Below, one piece after another: positions 37,980-48,500 of a stretch of DNA of 64,000 nucleotides (positions are counted from its first letter, which is position 1; every line of letters begins with the position of its first letter). Location of the stretch: NCBI RefSeq assembly GCF_029961145.1, contig NZ_JASBRG010000007.1, forward strand, positions 662,155 through 726,154, given 5' to 3'. This stretch comes from Pinibacter soli. Lineage in GTDB: Bacteria; Bacteroidota; Bacteroidia; Chitinophagales; Chitinophagaceae. The notes beneath the pieces were generated by a model. It saw only the letters and a program-made list of their open reading frames with translations. It did not search any database and was not told the DNA's origin. Made by a program: the position numbers and the translations under genes.

Positions 37980-39932
37980 TTAATAGTTAGGATTCTGATA
38001 TGCTTTCTTTTCAGCATCCGACATTTGCATGGCATCGATCTGTCCTTGCGGGATCGGGCGCAAATAATGGAACGGCTGAATTGTACGTGTTACGGTTGTC
38101 GGTGTATGGTCCGTAATGTTTACTCCACCGATACGATAAGTCGACGCTAGTTCATTCCATTTTTGTGTACGTATCAGATCGTACCAGCGATAGCCTTCTC
38201 CATAATATTCGCGGGAACGTTCTGCCAAAATATAGTTGATATCAATGGCAGCAGGTGTGGCAGCAATCATGTCTGCACTGTGATCCACCGTTTTTGTTGC
38301 ATTGTCTGCATTGCTGAATCGCCATTTACCAGCACGTGCCCTTATAACATTGATCAACTCTTTTGCTGATTTGCCGGCTGTTGTCGTCGCTCCTTTTACT
38401 GCAGCTTCGGCCGCGATGAAATACAATTCAGACAGCTTTGCAATGTTGAAAGGACGGGTACTTGCAGCATTTGGCTGGCCAAGCCCATCAGCATTATCAG
38501 TACGGTAAGTACCCATCTTCCAGAGACCCGGATACCTCAACCTGGTGATTCCCTCAGGAGATACGACGAAGTCCGCTCTGCCTGGCAATGCACCGGCACC
38601 CACATTGTTTTTGGTTGCCCAGTTTGTATAATCAATAGCCGTACCCGGTTCGCTGTCAAGGAACGTAAGGATGGCATCATCCGGTTTTACGGGCAAATAA
38701 TTGGCATTGTAATACACAGGTGTTTTATCTCCTGCCTTATCCCAGTTGCCACGAAATACTGTCACAAATGTTCCGTCATAGCGGGAATCATTCGTTTTAT
38801 CGGCAAATGTTTTTTCAACTACGTCAATCGTTGGCGCCATACGTGTCCAGGGACGGCCAAGATCCTGCGAGGCTTCACGCTGTACAGTGCTTACCGTACT
38901 ACTCCATGAAGTGGCACTTTTGCTGCTTCTGATCAACGTATAGTTCCATGTTAGCATCCAAACTGCAAAGTTATCCGGAGCGCCACCTCCGCCATAAGTA
39001 AGGCTGGAACCGTTGTAGTATTCGCTTTGTTGTGTATGATCAGCATATAAAAGGATTTCGCTGTTACGGTCATTGGAACCTACACCCAAATCATAGTAGG
39101 TAGGCTGCAAAGAAAATGAGCCGTGGTTGTCAATGCCTGCTGTTGCTACATCATAGGCAGCCTGGAAATACCACTGTGCGTTATGACCATCAGGGTCGGT
39201 ACGGGCCACATCGGGGTAAGTAGGAATATTATTCGGATTCTGCAACCACCATGCATACGTCAGGTAAGCTTTTGATAAATACAGGCGAGCAGCAGTTTTT
39301 GTTACACCACCTGTTACACGGCCTGCATCCGGCAAGTCGCTCACAGCTTTTAACAAGTCAGGAAAAATCGCTTTTGTGTACACTTCCGGCACAGTATTAC
39401 GTTTTGAAGTCCTTACCGGATTGGTGTTGAATTTCAAATCTCCTGCACCCAGGTCCAGCGGCACACCGCCGTAAGTTTGTACAAGCAAGAAGTAATCAAA
39501 TGCGCGGAAGAATCTGGCTTCAGCGATCAATGCATTTGAAAGACCTACCGAAGATGCATTTTCAATGATACCGCTGGCTGTATTTATGTCTGAAAAAGAT
39601 TCACCCCAGGGAATGCTCGGTGGAAAACTGGTAGAAGTCAATTGACCAACACCTGACAGGTCCATGTCTTTGAAGTTCCCGTCAGCACTTTGTGCCCAGG
39701 TACCTTCATCCGTTCCGGTAATGCAGGAGTTATAATAATAAGCTTGTCCGTAAATGTTGCGCAGGTGAGCATACAGGGAAGTAATACCGCCTTGCACGCC
39801 ATTCACTGTTTTAAAGTAATCTGGTGTAAAAGTAGCACGCGGTTGTTCATCCAGTATTTTTGTACAGCCTGCCAGCAACAATGTTGACACCGCAGTAGCT
39901 GTGAATATTTTATTGATATTGATGTGTTTCAT
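37980..39932 (-). CDS. SusD-family glycan-binding lipoprotein (xylan locus, pair 2)
   Basis: 650 residues, lipobox LAGC with the lipidated cysteine at about 23. SusD-like N-terminal domain (TVNGVQGGITSLYAHLRNIY and ARFFRAFDYFLLVQTYGGVP) and RagB/SusD C-terminal domain (FNIAKLSELYFIAAEAAVKG and ILAERSREYYGEGYRWYDLI). Surface lid of the SusC at 39945-43058, whose stop is 12 bases upstream of this start. Expected ligand: xylo-oligosaccharides with side groups. Confidence 0.93.
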   Translation of the reverse strand: MKHININKIFTATAVSTLLLAGCTKILDEQPRATFTPDYFKTVNGVQGGITSLYAHLRNIYGQAYYYNSCITGTDEGTWAQSADGNFKDMDLSGVGQLTSTSFPPSIPWGESFSDINTASGIIENASSVGLSNALIAEARFFRAFDYFLLVQTYGGVPLDLGAGDLKFNTNPVRTSKRNTVPEVYTKAIFPDLLKAVSDLPDAGRVTGGVTKTAARLYLSKAYLTYAWWLQNPNNIPTYPDVARTDPDGHNAQWYFQAAYDVATAGIDNHGSFSLQPTYYDLGVGSNDRNSEILLYADHTQQSEYYNGSSLTYGGGGAPDNFAVWMLTWNYTLIRSSKSATSWSSTVSTVQREASQDLGRPWTRMAPTIDVVEKTFADKTNDSRYDGTFVTVFRGNWDKAGDKTPVYYNANYLPVKPDDAILTFLDSEPGTAIDYTNWATKNNVGAGALPGRADFVVSPEGITRLRYPGLWKMGTYRTDNADGLGQPNAASTRPFNIAKLSELYFIAAEAAVKGATTTAGKSAKELINVIRARAGKWRFSNADNATKTVDHSADMIAATPAAIDINYILAERSREYYGEGYRWYDLIRTQKWNELASTYRIGGVNITDHTPTTVTRTIQPFHYLRPIPQGQIDAMQMSDAEKKAYQNPNY

Positions 39933-39944
39933 ATGACCGTTAGT

Positions 39945-42900
39945 TTAGAATGATAAATTAACACCAACAATGTAATTACGTGTAGATGGTGTGTTCACGC
40001 CGATTGTTAACAAACGCTTCAGGTTAGCAGACAAGGGAACGGCCGCGTTCTCATTGCCGTAAGAGTTTGTTTCAGGATCCATTCCTGACTCTTTCTTGTA
40101 AGGAGAGAACAACACAAACGGATTCTGCACCGTGAAATACCCACGCAATCTCATGTTCTTGTTTTTGATAAGGCTCCTGTTAAAATCGTAACCCAATGAA
40201 ATGGTACGAATCTTCAGGAAGGATGCATCAAAATAACCGAGCGTGCTTCCGTATTTTGGATTGTCTCCACTCAATGGACCGGCAGGGTTTGGATATTTTG
40301 CGTCTGTGTGGGTAGGTGTCCAGTAGTCGACTTTTACGTTGTTGTTACGTGTTGTTAATGTGTTCAAATAGCCGCCTGATCCATATACAGAGCTGATTAA
40401 AATACCGCCTTGCTGAAAAATACCGACAGCAGAAAGATCAAACCCTTTATATGCCAGGCGTGTATTGAAGCCACCTAAGAATTTAGGATCCACGTCCATT
40501 ACCTGGCGATCATCAGCACCGATCGCTCTTACCGGTGTACCGTCTGCATTATAGCCGCCAGTGTACAATACTTTGATCATACCAACCGATCCACCTGGTT
40601 CCAGTGCGGAAAGATTAGGATCTTTTGCCTGCCACAAACCTATTTTTTGATAGTCGTAAACGGAGTTAATATTATGACCAACGAACCATCCATTGCCTTC
40701 ATCTTTGGTTGAACCTGAGGCAAGTGCTACAAGTTTGTTTCGGTTAGCATACAGGTTGAAACCTGCATCCCATGTAAAGCCGTCGTGTCCGCCATCAATG
40801 ATCGTTCCGTTAAAGGTGAATTCAATACCCTTGTTTTGTGTTTTCCCAACATTAGCCGTATAACTGCTTACACCTGACGTTGCAGGCAAACCAACACTCT
40901 GCAAAAGATCGTTCGTGTTTGTTACATAGTATTCGATGGTACCTGTCAAACGATTTCCGAACAAACCGAAATCGATACCATAGTTCCATGTTTTTGAATA
41001 CTCCCATCCGAGGTTTGGATTGGGCAATTGTGTAACATAGTAGCCTGTAGCATAGTTGGTTTCTCCAAAATTGTAGGGTCTTGTACTCAAGGCCCCAAGG
41101 GTTGCATAAGGCGCAATTGCCTGGTTAGATGTTTGTCCATAACCTGCACGAAGTTTAAGCGCATTCAGCCAGCTCACACCCTTCATGAATGACTCGTTGG
41201 CAACGTTCCAACCAAGTGAAACAGCCGGATAGGTATGCCACTGGTGACCAGGCGCCAATCTTGAAGAGGCATCAGAACGGACCGTTGCGGAAATCATGTA
41301 GCGATTGTCATACGAATACATCACACGTCCCATATAGGATAACAAACCCCACACATTATAACTCTGGTTATTGGGGTTAACCGTGATATCTGTAGCCTGC
41401 GCCTGTCCGATGTTATAGAACTGGAATGCGTCGGAAGGTATATTCTTCGCAGACATGGAAGACGAGTTGTATTTCTGCTGTTCAGCAGAATACAAAGCAA
41501 TCACACTCACGTTATGTTTTTGAGCAAAAGTGCGGTCGTAAGACAAAATATTTTCTATTGTCCAATGATAGGTTTGTGAGTTGCTGATACCCGCAGTTGA
41601 GGGTGTTGTAGCATTTACACTGTTTACACCCTGCGCTGTATAGTTACCATTGTTACTTTGAATGAAATCAAGACCAAGGTTTACTCTGTATTTCAAACCT
41701 GTCACCCATGGAATTTTAACTTCACCAAATGCGGAGTTGTAAGTAGCAAAGCTTCTTGTTTCATTTAACCACAAACCGTTACTTGTTAAACTATCCACTC
41801 TGTCTCTTGTTAATACATAACTGTCTCCAAGTGTTGTATTCACTGTCCTTTTGGTATAGCCGCTTGGGTAAAAAGGATTGGCAATTGGCGACAAACCAAC
41901 GTTCACACCGACCTGGCTACCTTCACTTAAATTATAGTTACTGTTTGTTGTGAAACCGACACGAACAAATTTACCGACCTGCTGATCAACAGCGGTACGG
42001 AAAGAATAGCGTGTGTAACGCTGAGTGGGAATAACACTTTGGTTACGGTAATAGCCCATGCCCACATTGTAACTACCCCCTTCGCTGGCACCGGTCACGC
42101 TGATGTCATGACTGTTCACAGTACCTGTTCTGTACAGCAAATCCTGCCAGTCAGTATTTACCTTACCGGTAGAATCTTCATCAACACCCAATGCTGGAAA
42201 CCTGTTTGACACTTCTTTCAGCGTAGTGAATTCGCGCCAGTTCATCATTGGATATCTTGCGAAAACTGTTTGATTGCCATAATAACCATTGTAGGCAATT
42301 CTTGGTTTGGCACCTTTCTGACCTTTGTTGGTAGTGATCAAAATAACACCATTGGCACCACGAGAACCGTAGATAGCAGTCGCAGATGCATCTTTTAATA
42401 CATCCACGCTTTTGATATCATCAGGATTCAGATCTGCAATAGAACCGGGGAAAGGAATTCCGTCAAGCACGATCAGCGGATTGTTGTCAGCAGTTAATGA
42501 ACGCGTACCACGAATGCGGATCTGCATCGTAGCACCAGGCTTGCTGGAAGTTTGCGACATTTGCACGCCCGCCATGCGTCCCTGCAATGCTTGTGACACG
42601 TTTGCCGATGGCACTTCACGCATTGCATCACCACTAATAGAAGCAACTGAACCTGTTACTGCTTCTTTTCTTTGTGTACCATAGCCGATCACCACAATAT
42701 CCTGCATACTGCTGGCTGAAGGCTTGAGTGAAACATTGATGGATGCACGTCCGTTGACTTCGATCTCTTGTTTTTCGTACCCAACAGAACTGATCACCAA
42801 CGTACCATTTGATGGAACGCTGATGTGAAAAATACCTTTGTCATCTGCGACAACTGCACCGGCCCCTCCTTTTACAGAAACCGATGCGTGACCAACAGCT

Positions 42901-43058
42901 TCGCCAGAACTATTGGTTACATTACCCGTCACATGTACCGCCTGGGCAAATACCGCGTGATGGAAAAAAGTTAACATTACGGACAAAGCAATCGTAAGAA
43001 TCCTGATCATTCCAGCCCCTGGCTGATCTGATCGCCTTTTTTGTTGAAAGGTTGACAT
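39945..43058 (-). CDS. SusC-family TonB-dependent transporter (xylan locus, pair 2)
   Basis: About 1037 residues from the ATG at 43058; the signal peptide begins at the internal MIRILTIALSVMLTFF, so a start at 43010 is also possible. No STN domain: after the signal peptide comes a carboxypeptidase-regulatory-like domain (VTGNVTNSSGEAVGHASVSV), then a plug with DIVVIGYGTQRK, PLIVLDGIPFPG and DVLKDASATAIYGSRGANG, then the barrel. Absence of STN fits control by the HTCS instead of a sigma/anti-sigma pair. It follows a GH43 gene with a 51-base gap and precedes its SusD. Confidence 0.94.
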   Translation of the reverse strand: MSTFQQKRRSDQPGAGMIRILTIALSVMLTFFHHAVFAQAVHVTGNVTNSSGEAVGHASVSVKGGAGAVVADDKGIFHISVPSNGTLVISSVGYEKQEIEVNGRASINVSLKPSASSMQDIVVIGYGTQRKEAVTGSVASISGDAMREVPSANVSQALQGRMAGVQMSQTSSKPGATMQIRIRGTRSLTADNNPLIVLDGIPFPGSIADLNPDDIKSVDVLKDASATAIYGSRGANGVILITTNKGQKGAKPRIAYNGYYGNQTVFARYPMMNWREFTTLKEVSNRFPALGVDEDSTGKVNTDWQDLLYRTGTVNSHDISVTGASEGGSYNVGMGYYRNQSVIPTQRYTRYSFRTAVDQQVGKFVRVGFTTNSNYNLSEGSQVGVNVGLSPIANPFYPSGYTKRTVNTTLGDSYVLTRDRVDSLTSNGLWLNETRSFATYNSAFGEVKIPWVTGLKYRVNLGLDFIQSNNGNYTAQGVNSVNATTPSTAGISNSQTYHWTIENILSYDRTFAQKHNVSVIALYSAEQQKYNSSSMSAKNIPSDAFQFYNIGQAQATDITVNPNNQSYNVWGLLSYMGRVMYSYDNRYMISATVRSDASSRLAPGHQWHTYPAVSLGWNVANESFMKGVSWLNALKLRAGYGQTSNQAIAPYATLGALSTRPYNFGETNYATGYYVTQLPNPNLGWEYSKTWNYGIDFGLFGNRLTGTIEYYVTNTNDLLQSVGLPATSGVSSYTANVGKTQNKGIEFTFNGTIIDGGHDGFTWDAGFNLYANRNKLVALASGSTKDEGNGWFVGHNINSVYDYQKIGLWQAKDPNLSALEPGGSVGMIKVLYTGGYNADGTPVRAIGADDRQVMDVDPKFLGGFNTRLAYKGFDLSAVGIFQQGGILISSVYGSGGYLNTLTTRNNNVKVDYWTPTHTDAKYPNPAGPLSGDNPKYGSTLGYFDASFLKIRTISLGYDFNRSLIKNKNMRLRGYFTVQNPFVLFSPYKKESGMDPETNSYGNENAAVPLSANLKRLLTIGVNTPSTRNYIVGVNLSF

Positions 43059-43109
43059 TAGAATATAGATTGGTTTTAAAAAAAAATTAAAAGCGGTCAT
43101 AAATCATCC

Positions 43110-45107
43110 TCACTTTGCCGGAAAGCTGATCGAGCGTAAATACACGGCCCGGTTGCTTGCGCGTGAAAAACGAATGAATATGTCGTGCTGACCGCATGAC
43201 TTACCTATATCAATAATTTGTTTTTTAAGTTTGCCTTGTGTAGGGGAAACGGCAATAGTTGCAAGCGACTTGTCACTACTCAAACTATCGAGGAATACTT
43301 CAAGGTTTGTGTTTGCATCAGCGGAAAATTCTATTTCCATTTTGCGTGAAGGCTCGGCTTCTGTTCCCAGATCAATTCCTGAAAACATCATCCAGCCACC
43401 GTTTTCGCTGTTGTTGGTGACCATTTTTCCATTGGCTGTTGTAACCGTTTCTACACCGTAATAATTATTATAACTGATAGCAGGTAAAACAGAGCGGCCG
43501 TCTTTGCAAATGAAAAAGTCAAAATCTGCAGGCTTGCCTTGCGCAAAAAGTCCTACGCTTGTACCCACCCATGAGTTGAAGCTGGGTTGCGCACGATCAA
43601 GCTTGAGGCTGTTAACCGTACCAACTTTTGTCCAGTCATTGCCGTTTCGGCTATACGATGCAGTCAGTTCATGCTCATTTCTTTCCATTTTCAACCATAG
43701 ATCCTTTCCTGCCTTGTTCGCTACGCTAAAAGTGGAGCTGTCATGATGGAATATTATCTTCTTGCCGTTATTATATCCGGTATAAAATGCAACGAATACT
43801 TTTTGATTGCCATTAGTTAAATAGATGCCGGCTTTGTTGCTCGTATCAGCCGCATCGAAATCAACTTTTGTAATGACTGTATAGAAATGATCTGTTTCTT
43901 TTTGAACGAGATGTGTTTTTTCTTTTCCTGGGTTTAGACGAATCCATCCTTTTCTCGCAGACAAAGAATAACTAACCGCAGAAGGCTTGTCGAGGAAATG
44001 CCAGCTTGGGTCAAGAGCTGTTTCGCCATCAAAGCGATCACTATACATGCTTCTCCATGCTATGCCGTCTTGCGGAAGATCAGGTTTTGTAACGGGAGTA
44101 CTTACCGGAGGCAATCCCCATGGACGATCTCCTTCCCAGATCACCTGGTAAAGTGACGTTTGCCTTCCCATGCCAGACCAGTCATCATTGTCTGTTTTTT
44201 GATAACTCTGTCCAATGGTCCACCACGTGCCATCAGACAGTTGAACAGGTGCCGCAATATGGTTGGGACTCCTAAATGCATTTTTGGGATCGGGACTTGG
44301 TTTAAAAAAGTTACCGAGCCGCTCCCATTTTGTAGAGTCAGCAGTTAGCGCAGAGGCACGCAATACAAATTGTCCTCCTGAAACGTCTCCTGCGGGGAAG
44401 TAATAATAATAACCGTTCCTTTTACACATCACCGGACCTTCTGCCCAACTATATTGAAGATTGGCGTTGATCCAATCAAGGTTGATCACTGAATCGGTAA
44501 GTTGTCCGTCGTGACCCAGTGCTTGCAGGCGATTTACCTTTTGGCCATTTTTAATTACCATATAAGGTTTACCGTCGTCATCCACAAAAATGGAATTGTC
44601 ATAACCAAGTGGTCCTGTAACGGAATTGGTTTTTACCTGGACAGGGGCTGACCACGGGCCAAAAGGCGAAGACGCTTTGGAAAACCATTGACCGCCTGAA
44701 GAAAAATAGATCCAGTAGGAGCCGTAGAAATAGGTGATGGCACCCTGCCACACCCCACCCGATGGACGATCAGTCACCATCGATGAATGTGACGGAGGAA
44801 GAACACGGCCAATTATTTTCCAGTGAACAAGATCTTTGGAATGATATATCGGTAAATAAGGGTTAAAGTGAAAAGAAGAACCGCAATGGTAAAAATCGTC
44901 TCCGACCTTTAAAAGAGTAGGGTCCGGATGGTCTCCCGGAAGAACGGGATTTACATAGGTCATTTCTTCTGTATAGAGCGCTAAGGGGTCCGCTTTTGAA
45001 ATTGGGTCAACCGAACCCACTTTTTTTACCGGTGAGTTGGTTTGTGCTTTTACCAGGAAAAATGGCAAGCACAAAAATGGGACAATAGCAAGACATCGTT
45101 TCAACAT
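43110..45107 (-). CDS. Large GH43 with beta-sandwich and CBM6-like modules
   Basis: 665 residues from the ATG at 45107 (MLKRCLAIVPFLCLPFFLVK, signal peptide); a 38-codon extension upstream would run into the operator-like repeats. The propeller (about 50-365) has its triad in PGDHPDPTLLKVGDD, GYDNSIFVDDDGKPY and WAEGPVMCKRNGYYY. A GH43 C-terminal concanavalin-like domain (about 370-540, GIYLTNGNQKVFVAFY) follows, then a CBM6-like domain (about 545-665, GGWMMFSGIDLGTE and AVYLRSISF). Resembles subfamily 12-like beta-xylosidases/arabinofuranosidases. First gene of the unit driving SusC/SusD pair 2. Confidence 0.9.
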   Translation of the reverse strand: MLKRCLAIVPFLCLPFFLVKAQTNSPVKKVGSVDPISKADPLALYTEEMTYVNPVLPGDHPDPTLLKVGDDFYHCGSSFHFNPYLPIYHSKDLVHWKIIGRVLPPSHSSMVTDRPSGGVWQGAITYFYGSYWIYFSSGGQWFSKASSPFGPWSAPVQVKTNSVTGPLGYDNSIFVDDDGKPYMVIKNGQKVNRLQALGHDGQLTDSVINLDWINANLQYSWAEGPVMCKRNGYYYYFPAGDVSGGQFVLRASALTADSTKWERLGNFFKPSPDPKNAFRSPNHIAAPVQLSDGTWWTIGQSYQKTDNDDWSGMGRQTSLYQVIWEGDRPWGLPPVSTPVTKPDLPQDGIAWRSMYSDRFDGETALDPSWHFLDKPSAVSYSLSARKGWIRLNPGKEKTHLVQKETDHFYTVITKVDFDAADTSNKAGIYLTNGNQKVFVAFYTGYNNGKKIIFHHDSSTFSVANKAGKDLWLKMERNEHELTASYSRNGNDWTKVGTVNSLKLDRAQPSFNSWVGTSVGLFAQGKPADFDFFICKDGRSVLPAISYNNYYGVETVTTANGKMVTNNSENGGWMMFSGIDLGTEAEPSRKMEIEFSADANTNLEVFLDSLSSDKSLATIAVSPTQGKLKKQIIDIGKSCGQHDIFIRFSRASNRAVYLRSISFPAK

Positions 45108-45187
45108 GATATGGCTGATGTTTTTGAACAGTTCAAAAGTAGAATTGCCCCCTGCTGCCGGATCGCTCAATTGTTGAAAAGAAGGAA

Positions 45188-45238
45188 ACAAATGTTTAGG
45201 GTCATGAACATTTGTTTTCATTTATGTAACAAATGTTC
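45188..45238. promoter_or_regulatory. Triple half-site cluster, candidate HTCS operator
   Basis: AACAAATGTT (45188-45197), its inverse AACATTTGTT (45207-45216) and AACAAATGTTC (45228-45238) form three half-sites. The last two give an 11-bp perfect inverted repeat (GAACATTTGTT/AACAAATGTTC) with an 11-base spacer. The cluster lies 81-131 bases upstream of the GH43 start. Confidence 0.5.
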
Positions 45239-45491
45239 AGACTGCTAAAAATGCATTTTTGCTCAGCTGTTTTAAGTTTTTTTTAAAACCTATCTCCTTG
45301 CTAATAAAGCAATTGCAATTTATTTAAAAATGTCTATTTGACACTTTTCCTCGATATTCCTTCCTCCTGCTGTTCAAAAAAAGGGATGCAAAAAAGCGAT
45401 ATTGTATGAACAATTGTAGCACTGCCTGATGTGAGACCAACGCATTCTTTACTATTAATTCGTATCTTGTAATTAGAAACAGATTGATGTT

Positions 45492-45537
45492 ATGCTTTCA
45501 GTTTTAAGAACCCATTTTAATCCGGTTCCTAAAGCAT
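45492..45537 (+). repeat. Inverted repeat upstream of the HTCS
   Basis: TTTAAGAACC (45503-45512) pairs with GGTTCCTAAA (45524-45533) with one mismatch, and outer arms ATGCTTT (45492-45498) and AAAGCAT (45531-45537) are perfect complements. It could be a leader hairpin or a regulator site for the HTCS gene. Confidence 0.4.
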
Positions 45538-45574
45538 AGCCAATCAATGAATGCTAACGCTTGCTAATGCTAAT

Positions 45575-48500
45575 ATGATCTTCAGAACTAACTGCTTTAA
45601 ATTGCTGTATTTCAGAAAAACATCTGTTACATTAATTGTCTTTCTGACACTATTTAACTTGTTGAATGCTCAACAACGGTTCAATTTTACTCCTTTAAGT
45701 ACCAGCGGTGGACTTCATTCCAGCACAGTAAATGCTATCATAAAAGATAAATTCGGTCTGATGTGGTTTGCCACAGACGATGGTCTGGCAAAATTTGACG
45801 GCACCAATTTCACTTTGTACCGTAATAAGGACAATGACCCTAAAAGTTTACAGGCCAATGAGATCCCTGCGCTTTATGAGGACAGGAATGGCACAATTTG
45901 GGTAGGAACGAGCGGTGGTTCGTTAAGCATGTACGATAGAAAAAATGACAATTTCTACAATTTCTCCGCAGGCGCTGAGCCCAATAGCATTGGCAATAAT
46001 GTTGTTAAGGCCATTACGAGCGATCACGATGGTAAAATTTGGGTGGGACACTACCAGGGATTGGATCTAATTGATCCCGTTACCTTGAAGGTTTCCCCTT
46101 TTGTTGGCGGCGATAAAAAACCATTTAAAGTCACCACCATTTGTTTACTCGAAGACAGTCGTGACAGGATGTGGGTGGGCACAAGTGAGGGCATTTTTGT
46201 TTTTGACAAACAACATAAACAACTGGGACATTTTGTAAATGATCCTACGAATCCACACAGTGTATGCAACAATGTAATCCGGTATTTAGCCGAAGATAAT
46301 AAAGGGAATATTTGGATAGCTACTACAAACGGGCTCTGTATGACCGATGCGAACATCAACGGCTTTACTACTTATAAACACGATGGTTCAAAACCAAACA
46401 CGATTAGTGGTAACGAGGTGAACGCACTTGCAGTGGATGACCAAAACAGGATTTGGGTAGGTTCGTCTGCGGGGCTGGATATTTTGCATGTAGTCACCGG
46501 ACAAGCGGAATCTATTTCCTACGACAAAGGCAACGGCCAAACTTTAAGACTAAAAGATGTCAATTCCATTCACATAGAAAAAGACGGCCTTTACTGGATA
46601 GGCACTTATCGAAACGGCATTATTAAATATGATAGCCATTTGAACCTATTTAACCTTGTTCAAAATGATCCGTTCAACAAAAATGGTTTGCCTGGTCCGG
46701 TAGTCACTTCTTTTGCAGAAGGGCCCAGGGGTAAAATTTATGTAGGCACTGATGTTGGCGGCGTTTCTCTTTTCGATCCTGCCACCAGGACTTTTCAGCA
46801 TATTGATTTAGTGTCAACATTAAAAGGGTATGACAAAGGACTTCGCATCGTGTCTTTACTAATGACAAAGAGAAATGAACTATTGGTGGGCACTTATCTT
46901 GATGGACTTTTTGTCTATAATGTATCGTCAGGCAAATACAAACAGCTGCTTAAAGGTAGTAACAGCGTGCTGAATTCAAATGACATCTTCTGCCTGTACC
47001 AGGACAGCAAAGGACAGATATGGATAGGAACGAACGGAGAAGGCGTTATAGTGTTGAATGAGTCGTTCGAATTAGTGGCAAGGTACACGCGCAACCCCGC
47101 AGGCCCTACCGATATTAAAATGGCGATGAACCAATACATTCGTGATTTCCGCGAAGATCGAGCAGGAAATATGTGGATCGCTACACATGGTGGAGGCATG
47201 GCAAAACTCAATCCTGCCACCCACGAGCTTACCGTATACAGCACTTACAAAAGCAAATTGCCGGGCGATAAAATATTTTCGGTATTGGAAGACAAGCGAG
47301 GTGACATATGGACCGGAAGTTACGGTGGAGGAATGGGACTGCTCGATAAAAAAACAGACAAGTTCATTATCTTCTCTGAGCAGAACGGACTTTTGAATAA
47401 TAACATCTATAAAATCATTGAAGATAAAAACGGACTTCTATGGTTGTCTACCAATGAAGGTATTTGCAGCTTTGACCCTTTCACGCGAAAGTTCAGTCAA
47501 TATACTTTTCACAACAGCGTCCAGCATAATAATTTTGTACGTGGCGCCGGCCTGCTTGCCTCCAACGGCACTATATATATGGGTGGCCTAGATGGGTTCA
47601 ACTATTTTGATCCAACCAGTTTAAAAAAGAATACCAATGCCCCAAGCGTATTATTCACGGATCTGAGAATTTCAAACAAGTCCGTGACGCCTTCCGACAA
47701 AGGCCCCATCAAAGAAAACATTTCAATCACAGGCAGGATAGATCTGGACTACAAACAAAACTTTGCCATCAGCTTTGTGGGATTAAACTATACGGCTCCG
47801 GAGCAAAATCAATATGCCTACAGACTGGAGGGTTTTGAAAAGGAATGGAACTATACAGGCAACACCAACACCGCATCTTACACCAACCTTGATCCGGGTG
47901 AATATGTGCTGCATGTAAAGGCCAGTAACAATGACGGCGTATGGAATGATAAAGGAAAAACCATCAGGATCATTGTGCACCCACCCTTCTGGCGCACGGC
48001 TTATGCCTATGCCTTTTATACGCTTTGCACATTTGGCTTGTTACTTTTCATCCGTTATAAAGGCATACAAAAAGTTAAAAGGAAGTTTCTTGAGCAACAA
48101 CAGCGAATGGAACGTGAACAGGAACGCAGGGAAACTGAAAGAATTCGTGAGCTGGACAGACTGAAGATCAAATTCATCACCAATCTTAGTCATGAGTTCA
48201 GGACACCTATTTCGCTGATACTCGGCCCCATTGATACGCTGTTGCGCAAAGAGAAAGATGAACATTCCTTTACACAGCTGAAGATGATCAAACAGAATGG
48301 TCGCAGGTTATTAAACCTTGTCAACCAGTTGCTCGATTTCCGTAAGATGGAAGAGCAGGAATTGAAACTGCAATCATCTGACGGTGAATTCATTTCATTT
48401 GCGCACGAGGTGACAGACTCGTTCCGCGATATGTCTGAGCGTAAAAAAATCAGTTTAAGTTTTGACAGCAATGTTCATAAATTGTTTGCCCGTTTTGATC

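Larger units (their letters stand above)
45108..45574. other. Divergent control region between GH43/SusCD and the HTCS
   Basis: No gene. Contains the AACAAATGTT repeat cluster (45188-45238) near the GH43 side and an inverted repeat (45492-45537) near the HTCS side, both listed separately. Between them, 45240-45490 is AT-rich; a -7 like TATCTTG lies near 45466 on the plus strand. Confidence 0.5.
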
